A stretch of DNA of 64,000 bases from Mesorhizobium sp. (GCF_004963255.1 NZ_SUGA01000008.1:135433-199432), one strand, 5' to 3'. Counted from the stretch's first letter, positions 30,531 to 42,534 are shown. Notes: generated from the letters alone by a model not told the origin. Program-made: numbers and translations.

Positions 30531-31520
30531 ATGGGGCGGCGGATCGTGCTGGCGGTGCTTGGCCTTGCAGTCATCCTGGTCGCCGGCTTCTTCCTTGGCC
30601 CGCGCGTGCCGGTAGACACCACAATCCGCTTCAATCCATCGGTGATCGGCGACGATCCGCAGGCCTATCTGGCGCGGGAAGAGGCTGCCGTGCCCAACAT
30701 CCGCGACGGGCTCGACAAGGAGATCATCTGGGCGAACCCGATGGTCCACGCCAAGACGCCTTTGGCCATCGTCTATATCCATGGCTTTTCCGCCTCAAAG
30801 GGAGAGGTTCGCCCGCTGCCGGACGATGTCGCGGACGAATTGGACGCCAACCTTTATTTCACGCGCCTGACCGGTCACGGCCAGGACGGCGCGGCCATGG
30901 CGCAAGGAAGCGTCAATGCGTGGATCAACGACTATGAGGAGGCTTTGGCCATCGGCCGCGAAATCGGCGATAAGGTGATCGTCATCGGAACCTCGACCGG
31001 CGGCTCGCTGGCGGCATGGGCAGCGACAGAGCCGGGTGCTTCCGACGGTGTCGCGGCCATCGCGTTCATTTCACCGAATTTCGGCGTCAAGGCCTCCGGC
31101 GAGGAGCTGCTGACCATGCCCTGGGGCGGACAGATCGCCGAGCTTGTCGGCGGCAAGGAGCGCAGTTTTCCCGCGCGCAACGCGCTCCATGAAAAATTCT
31201 GGACGACCAAATACCCGATGAAAGCGGTGCTGCCGATGGCCGCGCTCACCGAGCTCGCCTATGGGGCGCCGGTCGAGAAGGCAAAGATCCCTGCCCTGTT
31301 CATCTTCTCGGATTCCGACAAGGTGGTGCGGCCGGATCGCACACGCGAGATCGCCGGGCGCTGGGGCGGTCCGCACGAGCTGGTGCCGGTCGACGATACC
31401 GGCGATCCGGACAATCACGTCATCGCCGGCGATGTGCTGTCGCCGCAGACCACACGCTTTCTAACGGAGCGTATCGTGGTCTGGGTGAAGGCGTTGATGC
31501 AGCAGCAATCTGGCCAGTGA
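30531..31520 (+). CDS. Membrane-anchored alpha/beta hydrolase
   Basis: 329 residues from ATG 30531 with GGAG 6-7 bp upstream; a TTG start at 30519 is the less likely alternative. An N-terminal uncleaved signal anchor (RIVLAVLGLAVILVAGFFLG) precedes the hydrolase fold. The nucleophile elbow is VIGTSTGGSLAAW, the oxyanion region YIHGFSASKGE, and the catalytic acid and base are likely in FIFSDSDKVV and DNHVIAG. Similar proteins are annotated as lysophospholipase-like or carboxylesterases. No specific substrate can be given. Confidence 0.82.
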   Translation: MGRRIVLAVLGLAVILVAGFFLGPRVPVDTTIRFNPSVIGDDPQAYLAREEAAVPNIRDGLDKEIIWANPMVHAKTPLAIVYIHGFSASKGEVRPLPDDVADELDANLYFTRLTGHGQDGAAMAQGSVNAWINDYEEALAIGREIGDKVIVIGTSTGGSLAAWAATEPGASDGVAAIAFISPNFGVKASGEELLTMPWGGQIAELVGGKERSFPARNALHEKFWTTKYPMKAVLPMAALTELAYGAPVEKAKIPALFIFSDSDKVVRPDRTREIAGRWGGPHELVPVDDTGDPDNHVIAGDVLSPQTTRFLTERIVVWVKALMQQQSGQ

Positions 31521-31553
31521 AACGAAAACGGCCGGAGCATTCGCTCCGGCCGT
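31521..31553 (-). terminator. Intrinsic terminator of the DEAD-box helicase gene
   Basis: ACGGCCGGAGC and GCTCCGGCCGT form a perfect 11-bp stem with an ATTC loop. On the minus strand TTTTCGTTT follows. It also lies directly after the plus-strand hydrolase stop and can serve both genes. Confidence 0.82.
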
Positions 31554-31575
31554 TCCTCGATCAGATTTGATGAGC

Positions 31576-33033
<1,458 letters not shown>

Positions 33034-33421
33034 ATTTATCTTCTTTCAAGCGGCGCAATCGCCGCAAACGTCGATGGCGGCAGGGCGCAACCTGCCGTCG
33101 AAACAAATATAAGGAAACGACAAGGCGGCGGACGTGTTCGTCCGCGCGGCTGCGCTGTCGTGCCCGTGGACTTCATGCCTCGGGGCTTTTTCGCCGTCTC
33201 GCCGATCGACCTTGGTCGACTTGAAAGAGGGAAAACAGACGCAACCAGTCTCATTCGTGGAGAAAGCCGGACAGGCCGGCCCAAGCGCCTATGGGTTGCA
33301 TATGGCCGAGTTCGCCTTGGAATGCAAGGGGCGTCATGTTGCAATGCAACAAAACGAGGGTGCTTGCGCTCTCCTGCCCTCGCCATTACCACAAACCACT
33401 TATCCGTTTTGGGGACCAGCG
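33034..33421. other. 388-bp divergent promoter region of helicase and pccB
   Basis: No convincing gene. On the helicase side GGCAGG-GCGCAA-CCTGCC (around 33085-33105) can form a leader hairpin. On the pccB side several TTGCA/TGCAA words occur (near 33296, 33331 and the dyad at 33338-33350). The open frames that cross this stretch lack ribosome sites and similarity. Confidence 0.55.
33338..33350. promoter_or_regulatory. TTGCAA-type dyad upstream of pccB
   Basis: GTTGCAATGCAAC is a perfect dyad (6-bp arms, one central base) 72 bp before the pccB start codon. Short-chain acyl-CoA regulators of the PccR/ScfR family are known to bind TTTGCAA-like words near propionyl-CoA carboxylase genes, so such a role is plausible but inferred. 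Confidence 0.35.
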
Positions 33422-34954
33422 ATGAAAGACGTGCTGAAAGAACTCGAACGCCGCCGCGATATTGCCCGTATGGGCGGCGGCAAGGACCGTATCGAGGCGC
33501 AGCACAAGAAGGGCAAGCTCACCGCCCGCGAGCGTATCGAGGTCTTCCTCGATGAGGGCTCGTTCGAGGAGTTCGACATGTATGTCGAGCATCGCTCGAC
33601 CGATTTCGGCATGGAGAAGACCAAGATCGCCGGCGACGGCGTCGTCACCGGCTGGGGCACGGTCAACGGCCGCCCGGTCTATATCTTCGCCAAGGATTTC
33701 ACCGTGTTCGGCGGTTCGCTGTCGGAGGCGCATGCCGAGAAGGTCATCAAGGTGCAGGAGATGGCGCTGCGCAATCGCGCGCCGATCATCGGCCTCTATG
33801 ACGCAGGCGGCGCGCGCATACAGGAAGGTGTGGCGGCGCTTGGCGGCTATGCGGAGATTTTTCAGCGCAACGTGCTGGCCTCGGGCGTCATCCCGCAGAT
33901 CTCGTTGATCATGGGCCCTTGCGCCGGCGGCGATGTCTATTCGCCGGCCATGACCGACTTCATCTTCATGGTGCGCGACACTTCCTACATGTTCGTCACC
34001 GGACCGGATGTCGTGAAGACGGTGACCAACGAGACGGTGACCGCAGAAAGCCTCGGCGGAGCTTCCGTCCACACCACCAAATCCTCGATTGCGGACGGCG
34101 CCTATGACAACGATGTCGAGGCGCTGCTGCAGATGCGCCGGCTGGTCGATATGCTGCCGGCATCCAACACGGCGGAGATTCCCGAGATCGAGTGCTACCA
34201 GTCGGTGACGGACCACGACCTGTCGCTCGACCGGCTGATCCCCGACAACGCCAACAAGCCCTATGACATCAAGGAACTGATCCTGAAGGTCGCCGACGAA
34301 GGCGACTTCTTCGAAATCCAGCAGAGTTTTGCGAGAAACATCGTCACTGGCTTCGGTCGCGTCGAGGGGCGCACGGTGGGCTTCGTCGCCAACCAGCCGA
34401 TGGTGCTGGCCGGCGTGCTCGATTCCGACGCCAGCCGGAAGGCGGCGCGCTTCGTGCGCTTCTGCGACTGTTTCTCGATTCCCATCGTCACCTTCGTCGA
34501 CGTGCCGGGTTTCCTGCCTGGCACCGCACAGGAATATGGCGGGCTGATCAAGCATGGCGCCAAGCTGCTCTTCGCCTATGCCGAAGCGACCGTGCCGAAG
34601 ATCACCGTCATCACCCGCAAGGCCTATGGCGGGGCTTATGACGTTATGGCGTCGAAGCATCTGCGCGGCGACATGAACTATGCCTGGCCGACGGCGCAGA
34701 TCGCCGTGATGGGCGCCAGGGGCGCGGTCGAGATCATCTACCGCAAGGACATCGGCGATCCGGAGAAAATCGCGGCTCATACAAAGACTTACGAGGATCG
34801 CTTCCTGTCGCCCTTCGTCGCCGCCGAACGCGGCTATGTCGATGAGGTGATCATGCCGCATTCAACCCGCCGCCGGGTGGCGCGCGCGTTGCGCATGCTG
34901 CGCAACAAGGACATGCAGAACCCCTGGAAGAAGCACGACAACATCCCGTTGTGA
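33422..34954 (+). CDS. pccB: Propionyl-CoA carboxylase beta subunit
   Basis: 510 residues from ATG 33422. The carboxyltransferase halves are complete: [34 protein letters not shown] and the oxyanion Gly pairs, then [20 protein letters not shown] and [13 protein letters not shown]. The ending [11 protein letters not shown] is typical of PccB. It carboxylates propionyl-CoA to methylmalonyl-CoA with the biotin subunit PccA, which is not in this window. Confidence 0.96.
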   Translation: MKDVLKELERRRDIARMGGGKDRIEAQHKKGKLTARERIEVFLDEGSFEEFDMYVEHRSTDFGMEKTKIAGDGVVTGWGTVNGRPVYIFAKDFTVFGGSLSEAHAEKVIKVQEMALRNRAPIIGLYDAGGARIQEGVAALGGYAEIFQRNVLASGVIPQISLIMGPCAGGDVYSPAMTDFIFMVRDTSYMFVTGPDVVKTVTNETVTAESLGGASVHTTKSSIADGAYDNDVEALLQMRRLVDMLPASNTAEIPEIECYQSVTDHDLSLDRLIPDNANKPYDIKELILKVADEGDFFEIQQSFARNIVTGFGRVEGRTVGFVANQPMVLAGVLDSDASRKAARFVRFCDCFSIPIVTFVDVPGFLPGTAQEYGGLIKHGAKLLFAYAEATVPKITVITRKAYGGAYDVMASKHLRGDMNYAWPTAQIAVMGARGAVEIIYRKDIGDPEKIAAHTKTYEDRFLSPFVAAERGYVDEVIMPHSTRRRVARALRMLRNKDMQNPWKKHDNIPL

Positions 34955-34973
34955 GAAGCCGCGCCGACAAGAA

Positions 34974-35915
34974 ATGCGCATAACCCTTGCAGCTCAGAGC
35001 CTTATTCCGGCCAAGGGGTATGGCGGCACGCAGCGCCAGGTCGAATGGCTGGTCACCGAACTGGTCAGGCTGGGGCACCAGGTCCTCCTGATCGCCGCGC
35101 CGGGATCGTCGCATCCGATGTGCGAGGTCAGGCATGCGGTCAGCGATGCCGAGTGCAGGGCGGCGATCCCCCGCGACACGCAGATCGTCAATCTCCACGC
35201 CTGGAAAGTCGAGGTCCCCTTCCCGACGCTCAACACCGAGCACGGCCACCTTCCGGACTATCCGCGGCCGCAGCCCAACTGGAACTTCCTCAGCGCCCGT
35301 CATGCCGAGCTGCATGGCCGCAAGACCTTCGTCTACAACGGGTTTCCTGTGGACGCTTACCGGCTGACGCCGACGAAGAACGATCATCTCTTCTTCATGG
35401 CGGCGATTGCGCGCGCCGGAAAGGGGCTGAACCGCGCGGTGGATCTTGCCAAGAAATTCGACTTCATCCTCGATATCGCCGGCGGCTCGCGCTGGAAGCT
35501 GCTCGGCCGCAGCAAGACGCGCCGCGAGGGCGTGTTTTTCAAGAGCCTTTCCGCCCGCTACCGCTTTCACGGCATGGTCGACGGCCAGGACAAGCTGCGC
35601 CTGCTGGGTGAATCGAAAGCATTCCTCAACCCGATCTCCTGGGAAGAGCCGTTCGGCATGGCGCAGGTCGAGGCGATGTTATGCGGCACTCCCGTGCTCA
35701 CCACGCCACGCGGCGCGCTGGTGGAAACCGTCGATGCCGATACCGGGCGCTTCTTCCAAACCGACGAGGAGTTTGGACGCGGTCTTGCTGAGATCGGAGG
35801 CCTGTCGGCGCAACGATGCCGCCAGTCGGCCGCCGACAGGTTCCCCATCGAGAAGACGGCGCAGGCCTATCTGGAACTCTATGCGCGCATCCTTGATGGC
35901 GAAGCGCTTCCGTGA
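34974..35915 (+). CDS. Glycosyltransferase family 4 protein
   Basis: 313 residues, shorter than typical GT4 enzymes (about 370). The N-terminal GYGGTQRQVEWLVTELVRLG is the donor/acceptor cleft start, and the C-terminal EPFGMAQVEAMLCGTPVLTT holds the conserved nucleotide-sugar Glu residues (EPFGxxxxEAxxCGxPV). It starts 20 bp after pccB and lies before a GT9 gene, suggesting a role in lipopolysaccharide core or other surface glycan. Donor and acceptor are unknown. Confidence 0.9.
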   Translation: MRITLAAQSLIPAKGYGGTQRQVEWLVTELVRLGHQVLLIAAPGSSHPMCEVRHAVSDAECRAAIPRDTQIVNLHAWKVEVPFPTLNTEHGHLPDYPRPQPNWNFLSARHAELHGRKTFVYNGFPVDAYRLTPTKNDHLFFMAAIARAGKGLNRAVDLAKKFDFILDIAGGSRWKLLGRSKTRREGVFFKSLSARYRFHGMVDGQDKLRLLGESKAFLNPISWEEPFGMAQVEAMLCGTPVLTTPRGALVETVDADTGRFFQTDEEFGRGLAEIGGLSAQRCRQSAADRFPIEKTAQAYLELYARILDGEALP

Positions 35916-35974
35916 CAAATCACCGTTATATTAGCCGTTGGTGGCGATTGTTCCGGATCTAAAGGTAGCGCCTG

Positions 35975-36979
35975 TTGCGTCCCATCCTCGTCTTCTGCTT
36001 GCCGGCGATCGGAGACTTCATTCGTTGCCATTCGGCAATTCAGATTCTGGCCGAGAAGTTCCCCGGGCATCCGATCGACGTCGCCACCTCGCCGCTTGCC
36101 GCGCCGCTGGCGCGGTTGATGCCGCATATCAGGAAGACATGGATTGTCGAGAAACACTGGAAGCCCGGGCTGAAACAACGGGCCGGTCTGGCGCGCGAAA
36201 TCCGCAAGGAGAACTACCAGGCGGCCTATATGCTCACCAGCAGCACCAAGGCCGCGCTCGTGCCATGGCTGGCCGGCATACCGGAACGCATCGGCTATCC
36301 ACGGGAATTCCAATTCGGCATCATCAACCGCCTGCCTGCCGGCTGGCTGAAGAGCTTCATGGCGTTCGGTCCGCGCAAGACCAGATTGTACGAACAGGTC
36401 TGCGCCATCGCGATGCTGGGTGAAAAGCCAGCCGATCGCATGAGGTTGCCTGCGCCGCAAATGGCTATTTCGGCCGCAGAGCTTTCCGATTGGCGCGCCC
36501 GACACGGGATCGATCCTGCGCGACCGGCGCTGGCGCTTTACACGTCCGCTTTCACCAACTTCCGCTCATGGCCGGCGGAGCGTTTCATCTCGATAGCGAA
36601 GGATCACGCCAGGCGCGGCTGGTCGGTTTGGCTCACCGGCGGCCCACGAGAACGCGAGGCCGCCGCGCTGATACGGGCAGCGCTTCCGGAGGCGGTGGAT
36701 TTCACGTCGACACCGCAACTGACCGACGCCATGTGCCAGATCGCCGCTTCGACCGTCTTCCTCGGCGTCGATGGGGGCCTCTGCCATGCGGCCGCAGCCT
36801 TGGGCGGACCATGCGTGCTTATCTTCGGATCAAATCGGTCTTATGAGACAGGACCTGTAAACGATCAGGTGCGTTATCTCGAGCCGCCGATTTCGACGCC
36901 GAGCTGGGTGCTTGATACACGCGGTGTCAGCGAGGAGCGGGTTCTCGCGGCCTTGGCCGACGCAGCATCTGGAAAATGA
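35975..36979 (+). CDS. Glycosyltransferase family 9 (heptosyltransferase-like)
   Basis: 334 residues. The only suitable start is TTG 35975, with AAAGG 9 bp upstream. GT9 features are LPAIGDFIRCHSAIQILAEK at the N-terminus and the C-terminal VFLGVDGGLCHAAAALGGPC (GVDGGxxHxAAALG), which binds the ADP-sugar. The usual role is adding heptose or another sugar to the lipopolysaccharide inner core. It follows the GT4 gene by 60 bp and overlaps nothing; the pair looks like a small core-glycan unit. Confidence 0.9.
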   Translation: MRPILVFCLPAIGDFIRCHSAIQILAEKFPGHPIDVATSPLAAPLARLMPHIRKTWIVEKHWKPGLKQRAGLAREIRKENYQAAYMLTSSTKAALVPWLAGIPERIGYPREFQFGIINRLPAGWLKSFMAFGPRKTRLYEQVCAIAMLGEKPADRMRLPAPQMAISAAELSDWRARHGIDPARPALALYTSAFTNFRSWPAERFISIAKDHARRGWSVWLTGGPREREAAALIRAALPEAVDFTSTPQLTDAMCQIAASTVFLGVDGGLCHAAAALGGPCVLIFGSNRSYETGPVNDQVRYLEPPISTPSWVLDTRGVSEERVLAALADAASGK

Positions 36980-36997
36980 ATCTGAGCGCCGTTCGAA

Positions 36998-38515
36998 TCA
37001 TCGGGCAGTGCCCTCCAGCAGGTCGCGAAGAACCGGGAGCATGGCCAGGGGCAGGTCTTCGGCTATCAAGCCCGGCCCGAAACGGCTGCCAGCCTCGGCA
37101 TGGATCCAGACCCCGGCGCAAGCCGCGTCGAAGGCTGGCATGCCCTGGGCAAGGAGGCCCGCGATGATGCCTGCCAGCACGTCGCCCGAACCGGCGGTGG
37201 CAAGCCAGGGCGCGCCATTGCCGTTGATCGCGGCGCGGCCGTCCGGCGCGGCGATCACGCTGTCGGCGCCCTTGTAGACGATCACGGCGTTGGCGCGTTG
37301 CGCGGCGGCGCGCGCCTTGGTCAGCTTCGACAAAGCCTTGTCGCCGGCAATGTCCGCGAACAGCCTGCCGAACTCACCCTCATGCGGCGTCATGATCAAC
37401 GCTGGCGCATCTGGCCTGCCGGCTGCCTCGAACAGCGTCGAGGCCGCATTGCGAAAGGACGTGATGCCGTCGGCGTCGAGCACGAGGCCCTCTACCCCGC
37501 CGTCCTGTCGCTTCCTGGCCAGCACGGCGAGCGTGAAATCGCGCGCCTTGTCGCCGATGCCGAAGCCGGGGCCGAGGACAAAGCTGGACGGCCGGCGATC
37601 GCCGATCAGGTCATGCACGTCCTCGATCGCGTCAACCTTGCGCAGCATGATGGAGGTCAGATGCGCCGCGTTGACCTGCATGGCGTTTGCCGGCGAGAGC
37701 ACGGTGACGGCCCCTGCCCCGCTTCTTGCGGCCGCCAGCGCCGACAGCCGCGCCGCACCGGTCGCCGATGGTCCGCCCGAAAAGACGCTCGTATGGCCGC
37801 GCTTGTATTTGTGCGCGTCGACCGCCGGCGTCGGAAAGTTCGCGATCCAAAGCCCGGGTCGGTTCTCGAAGGTCCTTGGCGCGATCTCGTCGATGATCTC
37901 GTCGCGAATGCCGATATCGGCCAACACGATCTCGCCGCATCGCTCGCGGCCCGGCAGCAGCAGGTGCCCGGGCTTCTTTCGTGCGAAGGTCACCGTGAGG
38001 ACCGCGCGAAATGCCGAGCCAAGAACTTTGCCGCTATCGCCGGAAACGCCCGAAGGCAGGTCGATCGCGACCACCGGCAGGTTCATCCCTGTCACGATGT
38101 CGACCGCTGCCTTGGCGTCGCCGGTGAGAGGCTTCGACAGGCCAGCGCCAAAGAGCGCGTCGACGACCAGCGAACCGGCTTCGGGAGAGAGGGCCGACAG
38201 CGGTCGCCGCTCCAGGGTGCAGGCGGCAGCCGCGAGCGCGGCGTCACTGCCTGGCCGCGGTTCGCCTAACGCCCACAGAGCCACATCGACGCCGGCCTCA
38301 GCCAACAGCCGCGCCACGACATAACCGTCGCCACCATTGTTGCCGGGGCCGCACAGCACATGCGCCCTCTTCGCGCCCGGGTGGCGCGCCAGCACCAGGG
38401 TCGCGACTGCTTCGCCGGCGCGTTGCATCAAACCGTAGCCGTCGAGCGGCCCGGCCGCGATCGCCAGTCTGTCCGCCTCGGCCATTTCGGCCGTCGATAG
38501 AAGTTCATTGCGCAT
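36998..38515 (-). CDS. nnr: Bifunctional NAD(P)H-hydrate epimerase/dehydratase
   Basis: 505 residues from ATG 38515, where the family start MRNELLSTAEMAEADRLAI lies; the frame continues 31 codons upstream. The N-terminal YjeF epimerase domain has LCGPGNNGGDGYVVARLLAE. The C-terminal kinase-like dehydratase has SVFSGGPSATGAARLSALA, VLGPGFGIGD and the final NGNGAPWLATAGSGDVLAG. It repairs hydrated NADH and NADPH. It lies divergently beside glnB, a frequent rhizobial arrangement. Confidence 0.95.
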   Translation of the reverse strand: MRNELLSTAEMAEADRLAIAAGPLDGYGLMQRAGEAVATLVLARHPGAKRAHVLCGPGNNGGDGYVVARLLAEAGVDVALWALGEPRPGSDAALAAAACTLERRPLSALSPEAGSLVVDALFGAGLSKPLTGDAKAAVDIVTGMNLPVVAIDLPSGVSGDSGKVLGSAFRAVLTVTFARKKPGHLLLPGRERCGEIVLADIGIRDEIIDEIAPRTFENRPGLWIANFPTPAVDAHKYKRGHTSVFSGGPSATGAARLSALAAARSGAGAVTVLSPANAMQVNAAHLTSIMLRKVDAIEDVHDLIGDRRPSSFVLGPGFGIGDKARDFTLAVLARKRQDGGVEGLVLDADGITSFRNAASTLFEAAGRPDAPALIMTPHEGEFGRLFADIAGDKALSKLTKARAAAQRANAVIVYKGADSVIAAPDGRAAINGNGAPWLATAGSGDVLAGIIAGLLAQGMPAFDAACAGVWIHAEAGSRFGPGLIAEDLPLAMLPVLRDLLEGTAR

Positions 38516-38681
38516 GGGATTGCCGATCTCCGTGCGATCAAGCATTGTCCAGTTTTCGGTTCGAAGCAAACCGCCGCGGCCGCGCATCGTTTGCAGATGC
38601 GGCCGCATCCGAGAGGGGTCTGATTGCTATTTGCGCTTCCTGCCCATTTTTTATGCAGGATTGAGGAGGGGCGATGTATAG

Positions 38682-39200
<519 letters not shown>

Positions 39201-39261
39201 CGTCCCCCATCTTTCTGCAACGTCATCATCAAAAACACGTCATCACACAGGGATACATGAC

Positions 39262-40671
39262 ATGACGACAGCCAAAGACATCATGAAGCAGATCAAGGAC
39301 AACGACGTGAAATTCGTCGACCTCCGCTTCACCGATCCACGCGGCAAGCTGCAGCATGTTACGATGGATGTCGTCGAGGTCGAGGAAGACATGTTCGCCG
39401 ATGGCGTCATGTTCGACGGCTCCTCGATCGCCGGCTGGAAGGCAATCAACGAGTCCGACATGGTGCTGATGCCCGACACGGATACCGTCCACATGGATCC
39501 GTTCTTCGCGCAGTCGACCATGGTCATCCTGTGCGACATCCTCGATCCGATCTCCGGCGAGGCCTACAACCGCGACCCGCGCGGCACGGCCAAGAAGGCC
39601 GAAGCCTACATGAAGTCGGAAGGCATCGGCGACACCATCTATGTCGGCCCCGAAGCCGAGTTCTTCGTCTTCGACGACGTGAAGTACAAGGCAGACCCCT
39701 ACAACACCGGATTCCGTCTGGACTCCACCGAATTGCCGTCCAACGACGACACCGACTACGAGACCGGCAATCTCGGCCACCGTCCGCGCATCAAGGGCGG
39801 CTACTTCCCCGTGCCGCCGATCGACTCCGCCCAGGATATGCGCTCCGAAATGCTGACCGTGCTGGCCGAGATGGGCGTGCGCGTCGAGAAGCACCACCAC
39901 GAAGTCGCCGCCGCCCAGCATGAGCTCGGCATCAAGTTCGACACGTTGGTGCGCAACGCCGACAAGATGCTGATCTACAAGTATGTCGTGCACCAGGTCG
40001 CCAATGCCTACGGCAAGACGGCCACCTTCATGCCGAAGCCGGTGTTCGGAGATAACGGCTCGGGCATGCATGTGCACCAGTCGATCTGGAAGGGCGGCAA
40101 GCCGACCTTCGCCGGCAACGAATATGCCGGCCTCTCCGAAACCTGTCTCTTTTACATCGGCGGCATCATCAAGCACGCCAAGGCGATCAACGCCTTCACC
40201 AACCCGCTCACCAACTCCTACAAGCGTCTGGTGCCGGGCTATGAAGCGCCGGTGCTGCTCGCCTATTCGGCGCGCAACCGCTCGGCTTCCTGCCGCATTC
40301 CGTTCGGCTCCTCGCCGAAGTCGAAGCGCGTCGAGGTCCGCTTCCCCGATCCGGGCGCGAACCCCTATCTCGGTTTCGCCGCCATGCTGATGGCCGGCCT
40401 CGACGGCATCAAGAACAAGATCCATCCGGGACAGCCGATGGACAAGGACCTCTACGACCTGCCGCCGAAGGAATTGAAGAAGATCCCGACCGTCTGCGGC
40501 TCGCTGCGCGAGGCGTTGCAGAACCTCGACAAGGATCGCGGATTCCTGAAGGCCGGCGGCGTCTTCGACGACGATCAGATCGATGCGTATATCGAACTCA
40601 AGATGGCCGAGGTGATGCGCTTCGAAATGACCCCGCATCCGGTCGAGTACGACATGTACTACTCGGTCTGA
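39262..40671 (+). CDS. glnA: Glutamine synthetase type I
   Basis: 469 residues, the standard GSI length. Signatures are [17 protein letters not shown], the ATP-binding [20 protein letters not shown] region and the adenylylation loop [19 protein letters not shown], with the modified Tyr in DLYDLPPKE. It condenses glutamate and ammonia and is switched off by GlnE under control of PII. It is probably co-transcribed with glnB. A strong terminator follows the gene. Confidence 0.98.
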   Translation: MTTAKDIMKQIKDNDVKFVDLRFTDPRGKLQHVTMDVVEVEEDMFADGVMFDGSSIAGWKAINESDMVLMPDTDTVHMDPFFAQSTMVILCDILDPISGEAYNRDPRGTAKKAEAYMKSEGIGDTIYVGPEAEFFVFDDVKYKADPYNTGFRLDSTELPSNDDTDYETGNLGHRPRIKGGYFPVPPIDSAQDMRSEMLTVLAEMGVRVEKHHHEVAAAQHELGIKFDTLVRNADKMLIYKYVVHQVANAYGKTATFMPKPVFGDNGSGMHVHQSIWKGGKPTFAGNEYAGLSETCLFYIGGIIKHAKAINAFTNPLTNSYKRLVPGYEAPVLLAYSARNRSASCRIPFGSSPKSKRVEVRFPDPGANPYLGFAAMLMAGLDGIKNKIHPGQPMDKDLYDLPPKELKKIPTVCGSLREALQNLDKDRGFLKAGGVFDDDQIDAYIELKMAEVMRFEMTPHPVEYDMYYSV

Positions 40672-40705
40672 CGACCGAACTTCTCGGCATCGGCGACTAA
40701 GACGG

Positions 40706-40729
40706 ACCCCGGCGTTTCGCCGGGGTTTT
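40706..40729 (+). terminator. Intrinsic terminator of glnA
   Basis: CCCCGGCG and CGCCGGGG form an 8-bp stem around TTT, followed by TTTT. Confidence 0.88.
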
Positions 40730-40913
40730 AGCATGGGCAGTCCATCGGAGGGCTGTCGCCTTTCCGCAAACCCATCGGAGCCATGCAGGATCCGGCCAGT
40801 CCGCCGCTGCAGAAGCAGCAGTCATGCCAAAGTGGTCGCGGCGCTCAATCGCGTGGCGTTGCTGCCGCTGACGGCGGCGGGAGGCAAAACATTGCCGCGG
40901 GTCGTTTGCATGT

Positions 40914-40943
40914 AAAAAAAGCCCCGGCGAAGAACGCCAGGGC
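40914..40943 (-). terminator. Intrinsic terminator of glnII
   Basis: On the minus strand GCCCTGGCG and CGCCGGGGC pair around TTCTT and are followed by seven T. Confidence 0.88.
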
Positions 40944-40992
40944 TTTCGACAATTGAAACTTACGAGGCGCGGGCGAGCCCGCGCCGCGATGA

Positions 40993-42030
40993 TCAGGCGG
41001 CGGCCGAAACGGCGTCGGTCGAAACCTGCGAGATCGTCTTCAGGATCTGCGAAGCGATCTGGTAGGGGTCGCCCTGCGAGTTCGGGCGACGGTCTTCCAG
41101 ATAGCCCTTATAGTCGTTCTTGACGAAGGAATGCGGCACGCGGATCGAAGCGCCGCGGTCGGCGACGCCGTAGCTGAACTTGTTCCACGGCGCGGTCTCG
41201 TGCTTGCCGGTCAGGCGCTTATCGTTGTCCGGACCGTAGACGGCGATGTGGTCCATCAGGTTCTTGTCGAACTGCGCCATCAGCGCCTCGAAATAGGCCT
41301 TGCCGCCGACTTCGCGCATATAGGCGGTCGAGAAGTTGGCGTGCATGCCCGAGCCGTTCCAGTCGGTGTCGCCGAGCGGCTTGCAGTGGAACTCGATGTC
41401 GATGCCGTATTTCTCGGTCAGGCGCAGGAGCAGGTAGCGCGCCATCCACATCTGGTCGGCGGCCTTCTTGGAGCCCTTGCCGAAGATCTGGAATTCCCAC
41501 TGGCCCTTCGCCACTTCGGCGTTGATGCCTTCATGGTTGATGCCGGCGGCGAGGCAGAGGTCGAGATGCTCCTCGACGATCGTGCGCGCGACATCGCCGA
41601 CATTCTTGTAGCCGACGCCGGTGTAGTATGGGCCCTGCGGCGCCGGGTAGCCGCTCTCGGGGAAGCCGAGCGGACGGCCATCCTTATAGAAGAAATACTC
41701 CTGCTCGAAGCCGAACCAGGCGCCCTCGTCGTCGAGGATGGTGGCGCGCTTGTTGGAGACATGCGGGGTGACGCCATCGGGCATCATGACTTCGCACATG
41801 ACCAGCACGCCATTGGTGCGGGCCGGATCCGGATAAACGGCGACGGGCTTCAGCACGCAGTCGGAGCTGTGGCCCTCGGCCTGGTTGGTGGACGAGCCAT
41901 CGAAGCCCCACAGCGGCAGCTGCTCGAGCGTCGGGAACTCGGCAAACTCCTTGATCTGGGTCTTGCCGCGCAGGCTGGGGGTCGGGACATATCCGTCGAG
42001 CCAGATATACTCGAGCTTGTATTTGGTCAT
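40993..42030 (-). CDS. glnII: Glutamine synthetase type II (eukaryotic-like GSII)
   Basis: 345 residues from ATG 42030 (GAGAGG upstream); the frame extends 16 codons more. It starts TKYKLEYIWLDGYVPTPSLR, typical of GSII, and has LWGFDGSSTNQAEGHSSDC, AWFGFEQEYFF and the NKFSYGVADRGASIRVPHSF region. It is not adenylylated. In rhizobia GSII is made under nitrogen limitation under NtrC and sigma-54 control, which agrees with the promoter at 42111-42127. GSI and GSII lie tail to tail here. Confidence 0.97.
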   Translation of the reverse strand: MTKYKLEYIWLDGYVPTPSLRGKTQIKEFAEFPTLEQLPLWGFDGSSTNQAEGHSSDCVLKPVAVYPDPARTNGVLVMCEVMMPDGVTPHVSNKRATILDDEGAWFGFEQEYFFYKDGRPLGFPESGYPAPQGPYYTGVGYKNVGDVARTIVEEHLDLCLAAGINHEGINAEVAKGQWEFQIFGKGSKKAADQMWMARYLLLRLTEKYGIDIEFHCKPLGDTDWNGSGMHANFSTAYMREVGGKAYFEALMAQFDKNLMDHIAVYGPDNDKRLTGKHETAPWNKFSYGVADRGASIRVPHSFVKNDYKGYLEDRRPNSQGDPYQIASQILKTISQVSTDAVSAAA

Positions 42031-42342
42031 TCCAGTGCCTCTCGTTGCTAGGACGCCACCATGGCGGCATCGATGCATGGCCGGATCGAGCCGGCCTGCC
42101 GATGGTTAAAAAGCAATTCGTATGCCACTCCGCCGTCGGCGGGTGCGGCAAAATAGTCGCGGCAACACGTGGATTTTGCTCAGCCGCCTCAATAATGTGC
42201 TCGGATCGCTCAATCGAGATTTCTGCATAAATAATTGGCAAATAATGATCTTTTTGTAGGCATATTGCCTAAACGAATCGCAGAACCTATCTTGCTGTCT
42301 AAGTTGAATCGACAGGTCCCTAGACAAGCAAGGAGGTTGCCA
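42031..42342. other. 312-bp divergent promoter region of glnII and the small 42343 gene
   Basis: It carries the glnII sigma-54 promoter (42111-42127). Beyond that the stretch is AT-rich compared with its surroundings (42185-42260). No NtrC site of good quality was found; GTGCTC near 42198 is a possible half site. No gene seen. Confidence 0.55.
42111..42127 (-). promoter_or_regulatory. Sigma-54 promoter of glnII
   Basis: On the minus strand TGGCATACGAATTGCTT has GG and GC ten bases apart and a perfect TTGC. Transcription would start near 42100, giving a leader of about 70 nt before the glnII ATG. Confidence 0.82.
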
Positions 42343-42534
42343 ATGCAAGTCATGCAACCGCGTCCATCGGCAAAAATCCTGATGTTCCCGCTGGCAGGGC
42401 GCAAGTCTGCCTCAAATTTAGGCGCTAAGGCGAAATTCGCGGCAGAGCTTGCGACGCTTCGCGGCCAGTACGCCGACTTTGACGGCTGGTATCACGAAGC
42501 AGCCGTCGAGGAAGAAAATCAGCGCAAGAGCTGA
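42343..42534 (+). CDS. Small hypothetical protein (63 residues)
   Basis: The ATG at 42343 follows AAGGAGG by 6-7 bp, a very strong ribosome site. The product starts MQVMQPRPSAKILMFPLAGR, then has an Ala/Lys-rich helix (LGAKAKFAAELATLRGQY) and an acidic end (DFDGWYHEAAVEEENQRKS). It has no signal peptide or membrane helix. I recall short rhizobial proteins with a similar SAKILxFPxxGR start, but no function is known. It is divergent from glnII and followed by a mosaic repeat and a terminator. Confidence 0.65.
   Translation: MQVMQPRPSAKILMFPLAGRKSASNLGAKAKFAAELATLRGQYADFDGWYHEAAVEEENQRKS

Larger units (their letters stand above)
40672..40992. other. 321-bp region between convergent glnA and glnII
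   Basis: It holds two intrinsic terminators, one for each gene (40706-40729 and 40914-40943). The sequence between contains a short direct repeat of CCATCGGAG (40742 and 40772) and no supported gene. Confidence 0.6.

Noticed and set aside
40733..40915. 60-codon frame between glnA and glnII
   Set aside because: It starts inside the glnA terminator, lacks a ribosome site and looks like random Arg/Ser/Pro-rich sequence.
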